The notes below the pieces were generated by a model. That model did not search any database. It worked only from the letters and a program-made list of their open reading frames with translations, and had not been told where the DNA came from. From contig JAIRMY010000022.1 of assembly GCA_031258335.1 (NCBI GenBank), positions 1 through 5,558 of the forward strand: DNA of 5,558 nt. The letters run 5' to 3'. Shown here in pieces: positions 1 to 4,887 of this stretch. Position numbers and translations under genes: made by a program. The stretch comes from Spirochaetaceae bacterium (GTDB lineage: Bacteria > Spirochaetota > Spirochaetia > Treponematales > Breznakiellaceae). Each line of letters opens with the position of its first letter. Positions within the stretch are counted from its first letter, which is position 1.

Positions 1-2
1 CT

Positions 3-41
3 TGTCCCCTCTGCGGGGGACACCCCCGCAACGCCCCCGCA
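3..41. repeat. GC-rich overlapping inverted repeats (alternative hairpins)
   Basis: Two stems compete for the same bases. TGTCCCC (3-9) pairs with GGGGACA (16-22). TGCGGGGG (12-19) pairs perfectly with CCCCCGCA (23-30) across a 3-nt loop. A second CCCCCGCA at 34-41 could pair with the same strand. A smaller stem, ACCGC/GCGGT, follows at 49-62. The stretch lies just downstream of the minus-strand partner pseudogene, so the hairpin could act as a transcription end, but no U-run follows on that strand, so a classical intrinsic terminator is not supported. No gene is seen in 1-86. Confidence 0.6.
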
Positions 42-63
42 TCACCGTACCGCTTGCGCGGTT
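23..63 (+). repeat. Dispersed or terminal inverted repeat, copy A
   Basis: The plus-strand sequence from 23 onward matches the reverse complement of about 2013-1965. The first 12 bases (CCCCCGCAACGC) are identical. The next ten (34-44) match with one substitution and one 1-base gap, ending in CATCA. Weaker similarity then continues to a shared CGCGGTT near 57-63. The two copies face each other across about 1.9 kb that contains the ATPase gene and its partner. It could be the end of a mobile cassette or two members of a dispersed genomic repeat; one window cannot separate these. Confidence 0.55.
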
Positions 64-86
64 TGACGCAACGCGCCCTCTTTACA

Positions 87-502
87 CTATGAAGCGGATT
101 TGCAGTATTTTTCAACAAAGTTTGAATCAAATTCTTTTTTATTCCATACATAGACTTCCTTGAAGTATAATTTTTGTAAGCCGTCCAACCCAAACGGAAA
201 GAATGGAGAATTACCAGCCCGATTATATAAATGTTTTCCTATTGCAATCCTATATTTACCTTGAAAAACCACTCGTCCTCAGCCTGCATATACAGGGCGT
301 CGCATGAATTAGGACTATTACTAAGCGCAAATTTCGCGGCGATGCTTTCTTTAAATTTATCAAAATTAACAACTTTTTTCTGGCTGGATGTCATAAAAAC
401 ACCTCTGCCTTTTGGGGTTACTTTTTCATCACTGTCCTCTGAGGTTTGTTCGAGAGTGTCGCCAAATTCATCAAGCATTTGTTGGTATATACCGGCAAGC
501 AT
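87..502 (-). pseudogene. Frame-disrupted partner gene of the AAA ATPase
   Basis: The start codon ATG (502-500) directly follows the ATPase stop TGA (505-503), so the two are translationally coupled. The first frame runs 87 codons with a sensible polar protein (SQKKVVNFDKF, SCDALYMQAEDEWFF) and stops at 239. The -1 frame takes over from about 272 and stays open to 87. It encodes a protein-like tail with GKYRIAIGKHLYN, PFFPFGLDGLQKLYFKEVY and a final EFDSNFVEKYC. One extra T in the run of five Ts around 263-267 would join both parts into about 138 residues. The alternative is an internal deletion, because related small proteins that I recall beside such ATPases carry an EFKNG-like segment after a similar tryptophan motif, and that segment is absent here. 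I do not recognise a catalytic motif and assign no activity. A GTG at 272 could permit re-initiation, but no good ribosome site supports it. Confidence 0.6.
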
Positions 503-1744
503 TCAATATTCCCTGTAACGAAGATTTTCAAGCACTTGAAAAGGCTCTGCCAGCTTCTGATATGTCAAATCAAGATTCCCCGTAACTTCCTGTATAGTAC
601 ACACATCGCCCTGCGTGTCTGTCAAATAATAGTTACAATGATCAACAATATCATTTTTTTGACTGTAAACTTCAATGGCGTTGAGAAAATACGGGCTATG
701 GGTGGTCAATAAGATGGTTAAATTAAATTCTTTTTGCAATATCACCAGCAACTCGGCATATTTTAACTGCCATTCGGGATGCAAATGAATTTCAGGTTCA
801 TCAAATACAAGGACGCCCTGCTCTTTTATCGCCCCGGCTTCCATGAGGCGCTTTATTATCAGGAAAGGTTTCATACCTGCGGAAATAGTTACCATCCCCA
901 GAGGGGAATTTAACCCGTCTTCCTGAAACATCCAGCCATCATCACTCCGCCTGAATTCGCCACTGACAACACTGCGAATATTTGACAATACGCGCTGTAC
1001 TTTTTGTTTTGCTAGGATTTCATCAATTGCGCTAATACCATCAGGTGATTTTGATAAACTCTCAAGCAAGTATTCGTGGTGCCGGTATTTATTTCGTATA
1101 CGGATGAGATGACGATATAGTTCATCCAATATAAACGGCGTGTCTATATAGAGGGCATTGTAAACAATCCCTACATTATCAGTAAAATCAGTACATTCAT
1201 TATTTTCAATTGACGCAAAAAGCGTATTTCCCTTAATTGTCAGAGAAATTGTCCCTGCCGCTTCCGCATGATTAACATGGATAATTCTATTCCCAAATTC
1301 AGATACTAGAAAACGGGTAAGTATAGTCTTCTGGACTTGTTCGTCAGTAATTTCATTGGCTCGTGCTATCCTTTCATAGACGATATTTATAGCATCTTCT
1401 ATACCATCCATAGATATAGAACTATTGTTCATTACTTCTGCCAATAAACCGCGAATCTTCTCCATGGAAGATAGATGTTCAATAATGTTATTTACAAGGT
1501 TTCTATACTGACCGGTTGGCCGAAAGCGATAGCGAGAGAATGAACTATCAATAATATTTTCAATAGCGCTCCTTCTTTCTTTGCGTATTGCGGACTCAGC
1601 GTTGCAGAAGGCGTTAAACATACAATAGAGAATCTTACCATAGGTGCTTTTCCCGGTATTATTGTTACCGGCAATGACCGTTATTCCCCGCATCTCAATC
1701 GCGGCTTCTTGTATCTTGCATATATTATTTATCTTAAAAGTCAT
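503..1744 (-). CDS. AAA/ABC-type ATPase (AAA_21/OLD-like family, no TOPRIM)
   Basis: A 413-residue ATPase of the SMC/OLD-like ABC ATPase class. Visible in order: an N-terminal strand pair, Walker A GNNNTGKST (residues 26-34), a long mostly helical insert (about 45-270), an ABC-signature-like TISAGMK (286-292), Walker B VLVFDEPE (311-318) with the HLHPEWQ continuation (320-326), and the H-loop TTHSPYF (347-353). The C-terminal part (AIEVYSQK, NYYLTD, YQKLAEPFQVLENLRY) is typical of this subfamily as I remember it. All ATP-hydrolysis motifs look intact. There is no TOPRIM or nuclease domain, unlike GajA or OLD, so any effector would have to be the partner gene that abuts its 3' end. The gene is AT-richer than the flanking core genes, suggesting transfer. 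The start ATG at 1744 has a modest TAGG upstream. A defence or toxin-antitoxin-like role is an inference from family and context, not shown by the sequence. Confidence 0.88.
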   Translation of the reverse strand: MTFKINNICKIQEAAIEMRGITVIAGNNNTGKSTYGKILYCMFNAFCNAESAIRKERRSAIENIIDSSFSRYRFRPTGQYRNLVNNIIEHLSSMEKIRGLLAEVMNNSSISMDGIEDAINIVYERIARANEITDEQVQKTILTRFLVSEFGNRIIHVNHAEAAGTISLTIKGNTLFASIENNECTDFTDNVGIVYNALYIDTPFILDELYRHLIRIRNKYRHHEYLLESLSKSPDGISAIDEILAKQKVQRVLSNIRSVVSGEFRRSDDGWMFQEDGLNSPLGMVTISAGMKPFLIIKRLMEAGAIKEQGVLVFDEPEIHLHPEWQLKYAELLVILQKEFNLTILLTTHSPYFLNAIEVYSQKNDIVDHCNYYLTDTQGDVCTIQEVTGNLDLTYQKLAEPFQVLENLRYREY

Positions 1745-1785
1745 AGAAACCTAAAAAGTTATGAAAAACCATACACTAATCCAAT

Positions 1786-1813
1786 GTTATAGTTAATGAC
1801 CGGTATGTGTCAC
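1786..1813 (-). promoter_or_regulatory. Candidate sigma70-type promoter for the ATPase cassette
   Basis: On the minus strand, GTGACA (1813-1808, five of six to TTGACA) is followed after 16 nt by TATAAC (1791-1786, five of six to TATAAT). Transcription would start near 1779, giving a leader of about 35 nt before the ATG at 1744. The -35 element lies inside the first of three small stem-loop repeats. A weaker overlapping alternative is TTAACT with TATGGT, 17 nt apart. Confidence 0.5.
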
Positions 1814-1883
1814 TACACCTATGGGCAAGCGCAAGGGTGTCAGTCACCTTTTTGGAGGGTCAAACGCGGGGTGGCAGTCACCT
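1807..1883. repeat. Three miniature stem-loop repeats (GTG-TCA-CAC type)
   Basis: Three related short hairpins are spaced about 30 and 34 nt apart. GTGT-cact-ACAC is at 1807-1818, GGTG-tcagt-CACC at 1836-1848, and GGTG-gcagt-CACC at 1870-1882. The latter two share CAGTCACCT. The pattern resembles short REP-like palindromes of the kind mobilised by REP-associated tyrosine transposases, but no such transposase is in the window, so that link is only a suggestion. They lie between the divergent ATPase and TA modules. Confidence 0.5.
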
Positions 1884-1891
1884 AAACAGAC

Positions 1892-1920
1892 AGACTGTCG
1901 GCAGAGGGCGAGACTGTCGG
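1892..1920 (+). repeat. 10-bp direct repeat AGACTGTCGG
   Basis: AGACTGTCGG occurs at 1892-1901 and again at 1911-1920, a 19-nt period (about two helical turns) that places both copies on a similar DNA face. It lies about 130 bp upstream of the antitoxin start, so an operator for the TA module is possible, but the distance is long and no promoter is clear beside it. Confidence 0.4.
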
Positions 1921-1964
1921 ATAAAACCCTTCCGCGCCTTAGGAGTCCGTCTGTGGTTGAACGT

Positions 1965-2013
1965 GGTTAACCGCGATAAGTGTTTTGTGATGATGCCGGG
2001 AGCGTTGCGGGGG
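1965..2013 (-). repeat. Dispersed or terminal inverted repeat, copy B
   Basis: Read on the minus strand from 2013, this matches copy A at 23 onward: a 12-base identical core, then CCCG and CATCA with one substitution and one extra G, then a looser match down to a shared CGCGGTT. It ends beside the palindrome GGTTAACC (1965-1972), which has a flanking G-C pair. The copy sits 38-86 bp upstream of the antitoxin start. In the whole of 1745-2050 I see regulatory and repeat sequence but no convincing gene. Confidence 0.55.
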
Positions 2014-2038
2014 CCGCGCGTGAACAGTGAATGGTGAT

Positions 2039-2050
2039 GGGAGGTAATAG
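2039..2050 (+). promoter_or_regulatory. Shine-Dalgarno site fixing the GTG start of the antitoxin
   Basis: GGGAGG (2039-2044) lies six nt before the GTG at 2051. The only in-frame ATG nearby (2123) has no ribosome site in front of it. This decides in favour of the GTG start. Confidence 0.7.
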
Positions 2051-2359
2051 GTGAGTAATAAGCGATTAAAGCGTGGTAAGTACCCCTTGCGCTTCCCGCC
2101 GGAAACGGCGCATACTGACGGTATGGAAAAGGTTATTGTTTTGGATACCGAAAGTTTTCAGGCGGCAGAACGGGAATCGCTCCAATTACGGGTGTCCTTG
2201 CCGGAGTTCTGCTCTCTGGCAATCCGGGAGTTTGTGCAAAACCACCGCAAAAACAGCGTTACCGAACAGCTCAACGCGGTCTACACGGGCTATACGGCGA
2301 AAATAGACGGGGGTATTTTGCAGGCCCAATATGACGGCCTTGACGGAGAGGACTGGTAG
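2051..2359 (+). CDS. MazE-like antitoxin (ribbon-helix-helix type)
   Basis: A 102-residue antitoxin-like protein encoded directly before a MazF-type toxin; its TAG stop abuts the toxin ATG. The middle part (about 26-65: VIVLDTESFQ, then a helix with SLPEFCSLAIREFV) fits a ribbon-helix-helix DNA-binding fold. The C-terminal part (SVTEQLNAVYTGY, KIDGGILQAQ, and a final LDGEDW) matches the tail of MazE antitoxins, which wraps the toxin. By family knowledge it would neutralise MazF and autoregulate the operon. It is unusual in carrying about 24 basic residues (MSNKRLKRGKYPLRFPPE) ahead of the first strand; the strong Shine-Dalgarno site supports this longer form. The reading frame is intact although its toxin is truncated, so it may be an orphan antitoxin now acting only as a regulator or as an anti-addiction protein, or it may be decaying. 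Confidence 0.72.
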   Translation: MSNKRLKRGKYPLRFPPETAHTDGMEKVIVLDTESFQAAERESLQLRVSLPEFCSLAIREFVQNHRKNSVTEQLNAVYTGYTAKIDGGILQAQYDGLDGEDW

Positions 2360-2590
2360 ATGGTCAAAGGCGAAATTTGGTGGGCGGAACTGCCCTCTCC
2401 CCGTGGGTCGGAACCGGCAAAAAAACGCCCAGTGTTGATAGTACAGGGCGATGATTTCAACCGTAGCCACATCAATACGGTTATTTGCGCGGTGATTACC
2501 TCCAATCTGATACTTGCTTTGATATTCCGTCAATTGCATTCATTCCAACAAATCTACCAGCAGTCCGTTTATCTCTTCGATATTTTTTAA
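2360..2590 (+). pseudogene. mazF: 3'-truncated MazF/PemK endoribonuclease toxin
   Basis: The first ~50 residues are a clear MazF/PemK N-terminus: KGEIWWAELP, PRGSEPAKKRPVLIVQ, then DDFNRSHINTV and AVITSNL. MazF proteins are normally about 105-115 residues and continue with a GNV strand, the DSVVNVSQ segment and a C-terminal helix. None of that is found here. Homology ends near 2515, and the remaining codons (to TAA at 2588-2590) are read antisense through the end of yaaR from 2540 onward. The other frames past 2515 do not rescue the missing part, so this is a deletion rather than a simple frameshift. The loop with RP and the VIT motif survive, but half the fold and the dimer helix are lost, so sequence-specific mRNA cleavage is unlikely. 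GGAGAGGA (2345-2352) supplies a ribosome site, so a short peptide could still be made. Confidence 0.8.
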
Positions 2591-3109
2591 GAGGTTAATC
2601 TGTTTCATCTGTCCTGTCATTATGTCCGCGGCAAGCCTGTCAAGTTTTTGATCGATGATTTGCACGGAACTGTATTTATTTCTTGCATGGCGCGATTCCG
2701 GATCATTTTTACGGCGCGCGCCACTGAAACCTGCTTTTTGGCTGCCCGGAATACCGGCATCCTCTTTGACACTGTAAGCGTTGTCAACTACATAGCGTAT
2801 GAATTTCTGTATGGCTGAACGGTAGCGTTTGATCTCTTCGGGAAACGGGCGTTTTGAAAGCGCGTCTCCGGCGTTGTGTACGTCGTCCAACAGGAATGTA
2901 AGCGCGCCGCCATCGGGTGAAGCAACGGTGTTTTCCGGTTCAAGCCGGGGCGCGTCTTGGGTCTCTTTTGCGAGGGTATTAAAAAAAAGCGGACTTGTAC
3001 GCTCACCTTTGCGGTTTTCTGTATTTTTTTTGGGTTTTGTTCCGGTGAAGGGGGTAAAAGATGCCGTTTCGTTTAATCTTGCCGTGGAAAAATCATCAAT
3101 TCTTGCCAT
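2540..3109 (-). CDS. yaaR: YaaR family protein (DUF327)
   Basis: A 189-residue protein whose C-terminal half fits the YaaR/DUF327 family: LTFLLDDVHNAGDAL (70-84), EIKRYRSAIQKFIRYVV (92-108), then SVQIIDQKLDRLAADI (148-163) and the very characteristic tail NLLKNIEEINGLLVDLL (172-188). The N-terminal ~65 residues are polar, low in predicted structure and not recognisable. The family is helical, cytosolic and of unknown function. The frame is open further upstream, but ATG 3109 is chosen because GGAG lies about six nt before it and the next upstream choice adds 25 residues read from inside the bactofilin gene. It overlaps the bactofilin 3' end by 14 nt and is the last gene of the operon. Its 3' end overlaps the convergent truncated mazF frame, and no terminator is visible after it. 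Confidence 0.8.
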   Translation of the reverse strand: MARIDDFSTARLNETASFTPFTGTKPKKNTENRKGERTSPLFFNTLAKETQDAPRLEPENTVASPDGGALTFLLDDVHNAGDALSKRPFPEEIKRYRSAIQKFIRYVVDNAYSVKEDAGIPGSQKAGFSGARRKNDPESRHARNKYSSVQIIDQKLDRLAADIMTGQMKQINLLKNIEEINGLLVDLLE

Positions 3110-3551
3110 GAGCGTCTCCGGACTCAGGCGGCAAACCTTTGTCCAAAACCCGCTTAACCATACGGGCATCTTCGTACTCGGCAAAAGTTTGTTTCCAGCG
3201 ATCTTCGTCCTTGCACACGGTTATCCTGCCGTGAACCATGCATCCTTCGTCCGCCCGAATACGCCGTGTCAGTATATCGCCCAGCACCAGCCCCGTAGAA
3301 AGTATGACTAAGCATTCGCTTGCGAGTACGTTTCCGTAAACCACGCCGCCTATAGTTATGAAACTGCCTGAAACGCTGCTTTTCAGGCGGGCATTTTCGC
3401 CTATCACGATGCGGCCTTTTACCGTCAAATCGCCGCAAAGTTTGCCGTCAACGCGGGTAAAGCCCGCCGCTTCTACATCCCCGTACACGTTGGAGGAGGG
3501 GCCTATTATTGTGTTGATTGAAAAATCTTTAAGTTTAATTTTTTCCGCCAT
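3096..3551 (-). CDS. Bactofilin (polymer-forming cytoskeletal protein)
   Basis: A 151-residue bactofilin. The core (about 14-112) shows the repeating short-strand pattern of the right-handed beta-helix: NVYGDVEAAGFTRVDGKLCG, RIVIGENARL, ITIGGVVYGNV, LVLGDILTRRIRADEG, CMVHGRITV. This matches the family's GD-x-E, RIDG, IGE, G-x-V-x-GN and GDI landmarks in order. Bactofilins polymerise without nucleotide into membrane-associated filaments and often position peptidoglycan-modifying enzymes; in several bacteria they work with an M23 peptidase encoded next door, as here. The tail (113-151) is charged and helix-prone. The start codon lies inside the last codons of the M23 gene (17-nt overlap), and a GCAGGG about 10 nt upstream may serve as ribosome site. 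Translational coupling is likely. Confidence 0.9.
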   Translation of the reverse strand: MAEKIKLKDFSINTIIGPSSNVYGDVEAAGFTRVDGKLCGDLTVKGRIVIGENARLKSSVSGSFITIGGVVYGNVLASECLVILSTGLVLGDILTRRIRADEGCMVHGRITVCKDEDRWKQTFAEYEDARMVKRVLDKGLPPESGDAHGKN

Positions 3552-4599
3552 TAAGTTTTACCCTGCCAGCGACTGAACGAATGTTAAGGAATTTGTACGG
3601 GTCAACAACATCGGAACCTATGTGAACCTCGTAGTGAAGATGCGGTCCGGTCGAACGTCCCGTGTTTCCTATATAGCCTATAACATCTCCCTGTTGAACG
3701 CGCTGTCCTGTACGCACCCTAAAAGACAGGAGATGCGCGTAACGTGTATAAAAGCCGTGTTTATGCCTTATGATTACATAATTGCCAAAGCCGCCTTCGT
3801 CAGAGGCGACTGTAACAATCTGTCCATCCGCAGTGGCTACTATAGGGTCGCCCTGGCGGTATGTTGAAAGGTCTATGCCTTTATGAACGTAAAGCTGACC
3901 GGTAAACGGATCTTGGTTTTCGCCAAAAAACATGGAAATATGCCCCATGCCGCCTTTTATGGGCCAAATATTCGGCACTTCGGTTAGAAGCGAACTCTGC
4001 GAATCGAGCAATGCCCCCATCTCTTTCAACGGTTCAACAGCGCTCGACAGGTAGTTTGCCAGACTGCGGGCATCGTCCGCTTCGCGCAAACGTCCCTCGG
4101 ATGTCTCCCTCATGTCAAAAAACGATGAAAGGTCGCCTGAACCTGTCGTCTTTGAAGAATCCGCGGCAATATTCACGCCCAAAGACGAGAAAACGCCGGA
4201 AAGCGCGGACTGAAACGTGTGCGCTTCCCGCCAAAGCACGGACATTTCATCCCTAAGCTGGTCAAGGCTTGCCTGCGTCTCGCGAAGCCTGTCGTCCTTG
4301 CTCTGTAAATCACTTCTCTGCATACCATAAGAGGTTTCATACCAAATGAACGAGGAGAGCATCCCTATAAGCGTCAGAACTATCACGCAAAGCGACAGAA
4401 AAGTAACCTGTATGTTGTAAACTTTTTTTTCGGAATGCGGTACTAGGACTATGGTATAACGGTGGCGCAACGCGGAAAAAACACTTTTGAAAAAAAGCGC
4501 GACAGCGTTCATGTACGCAAAAAACCTCTTTTTTACCTCTTTTACAAAACTGTTTTCCAACTGTTTGTAGCCATGGACACGAGCCACTTTATACCTCAT
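3535..4599 (-). CDS. Membrane-anchored M23 family metallopeptidase (LytM-type)
   Basis: A 354-residue envelope protein. A basic cytosolic N-terminus (1-61, with RHRYTIVLVPHSEKKVYNIQV at 45-65) leads to one transmembrane segment (about 64-86, TFLSLCVIVLTLIGMLSSFIW). A coiled-coil-like region follows (about 93-132), then a linker and the M23 domain (about 219-339). Zn-ligand and catalytic residues look complete: HKGID (H239, D243), YAHL (H289) and HLHYEVH (H320, H322). It should therefore be an active peptidoglycan endopeptidase facing the periplasm, unlike the degenerate LytM activators. The operon with bactofilin suggests bactofilin-guided wall remodelling and cell-shape control. The start is uncertain: ATG 4599 has only a poly-G tract about 14-20 nt upstream, while ATG 4512 has AAGAGG 12 nt upstream and would shorten the cytosolic tail by 29 residues. 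Confidence 0.9.
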   Translation of the reverse strand: MRYKVARVHGYKQLENSFVKEVKKRFFAYMNAVALFFKSVFSALRHRYTIVLVPHSEKKVYNIQVTFLSLCVIVLTLIGMLSSFIWYETSYGMQRSDLQSKDDRLRETQASLDQLRDEMSVLWREAHTFQSALSGVFSSLGVNIAADSSKTTGSGDLSSFFDMRETSEGRLREADDARSLANYLSSAVEPLKEMGALLDSQSSLLTEVPNIWPIKGGMGHISMFFGENQDPFTGQLYVHKGIDLSTYRQGDPIVATADGQIVTVASDEGGFGNYVIIRHKHGFYTRYAHLLSFRVRTGQRVQQGDVIGYIGNTGRSTGPHLHYEVHIGSDVVDPYKFLNIRSVAGRVKLNGGKN

Positions 4600-4613
4600 T
4601 ATATTAGAATACG

Positions 4614-4629
4614 CCTACCCCCTCCCCCC
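4614..4629 (-). promoter_or_regulatory. Poly-G tract in the leader of the M23 operon
   Basis: On the minus strand the leader carries six Gs, an A, five Gs, TA and two Gs, ending 14 nt before ATG 4599. It contains GGAGG, the best Shine-Dalgarno match for that start, but at about 20 nt, far beyond the usual spacing. Homopolymer slippage or a two-tier G-quadruplex at this site could affect translation; this is speculative. Confidence 0.35.
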
Positions 4630-4746
4630 TTCGAAGTGGACGGTCTTAAAAGCGCCGGACGCACAGTTATAAGCAACACGGCAGTAAATGAAGGCAAAAA
4701 CCTCTACCGCGTCCGCCTCAAGGACATGGCAACAAAACCAGCCAAA
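4627..4746 (+). other. Possible coding relict (SPOR-like tail), low confidence
   Basis: The plus frame here reads protein-like: FEVDGLKSAGRTVIS, then NEGKNLYRVRLKDMATKPA. The GLKSAG and NLYRVRL blocks resemble the end of a SPOR peptidoglycan-binding domain. The frame has no clear start of its own and overlaps the antisense leader of the M23 operon. It stays open, without a stop, into clpC in the same frame. It could be a remnant of an upstream gene or coincidence in codon-biased sequence. Confidence 0.22.
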
Positions 4747-4757
4747 CGAGTCTCGTT
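4745..4757. promoter_or_regulatory. Palindrome at the M23 operon start point
   Basis: AACGAG-T-CTCGTT is a perfect 6+6 palindrome with a single central base. It lies at the predicted transcription start (near 4755) of the minus-strand promoter. It could be an operator or form a small hairpin at the very 5' end of the mRNA. Confidence 0.35.
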
Positions 4758-4761
4758 GATT

Positions 4762-4790
4762 ACTATATTTTATAAGATAACTATTGTCAA
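4762..4790 (-). promoter_or_regulatory. Near-consensus sigma70-type promoter for the M23-bactofilin-yaaR operon
   Basis: On the minus strand, a perfect TTGACA (4790-4785) is separated by exactly 17 nt from TATAGT (4767-4762, five of six to TATAAT), with an AT-rich spacer. Transcription should start near 4755, giving a leader of about 155 nt before ATG 4599. It is the strongest promoter match in the window. Confidence 0.72.
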
Positions 4791-4811
4791 GAGCTTGTCG
4801 TTATTGTCAAG
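4782..4811. repeat. Direct repeat TATTGTCAAG containing a second TTGACA
   Basis: TATTGTCAAG occurs at 4782-4791 and 4802-4811, 20 nt apart (about two helical turns). On the minus strand each copy contains TTGACA; only the proximal one is correctly spaced from a -10 element. A regulator binding both copies, or a duplicated -35 region, would explain it. Confidence 0.4.
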
Positions 4812-4852
4812 CCGAATACGTTTACGGAAGAGACAACGCGCGCCCCACGCCC

Positions 4853-4881
4853 TTAACGTTTTAACCAAAAATCTTTATACT
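4853..4881 (+). promoter_or_regulatory. Candidate promoter of clpC
   Basis: TTAACG (4853-4858, four of six) is followed after 17 nt by TATACT (4876-4881, five of six). The expected start point, 6-8 nt downstream, falls on the A of ATG 4888, so the message would be leaderless for the longer ClpC form. No CIRCE or CtsR-type operator was seen. Confidence 0.55.
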
Positions 4882-4887
4882 GTAACT

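Noticed and set aside
1..86. Intrinsic terminator after the partner pseudogene
   Set aside because: The stem is strong but no U-run follows on the minus strand, so only a GC-rich inverted repeat is reported.
231..712. Two overlapping plus-strand frames (231-518, 446-712)
   Set aside because: They lie antisense to the ATPase and its partner, have no ribosome sites and no family-like sequence, and are shadows of the real genes.
1807..1920. CRISPR-like array
   Set aside because: The repeats are only 10-14 bp, imperfect and of two unrelated types; there are no regular spacers or cas genes.
1807..2037. Plus-strand 76-codon frame in the intergenic region
   Set aside because: It begins at a GTG without a ribosome site, spans the stem-loop repeats and repeat copy B, and shows no recognisable protein pattern.
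3110..3184. Upstream extension of yaaR to 3184
   Set aside because: It would add 25 residues read inside the bactofilin gene; ATG 3109 has a good GGAG site and a typical 14-nt operon overlap.
2829..3311. 160-codon plus-strand frame
   Set aside because: Antisense to yaaR and bactofilin, both of which are clearly recognisable; this is a long chance frame in codon-biased DNA.
4782..4811. CtsR or CIRCE heat-shock operator near clpC
   Set aside because: The TATTGTCAAG repeats have 20-nt spacing and the wrong core for the CtsR heptad repeats, and no TTAGCACTC-type inverted repeat is present.
4573..4887. N-terminal extension of ClpC through the open upstream frame
   Set aside because: The ClpC family begins at MF-x-x-LT-x-RAQ, and the predicted promoter for clpC lies inside this stretch.
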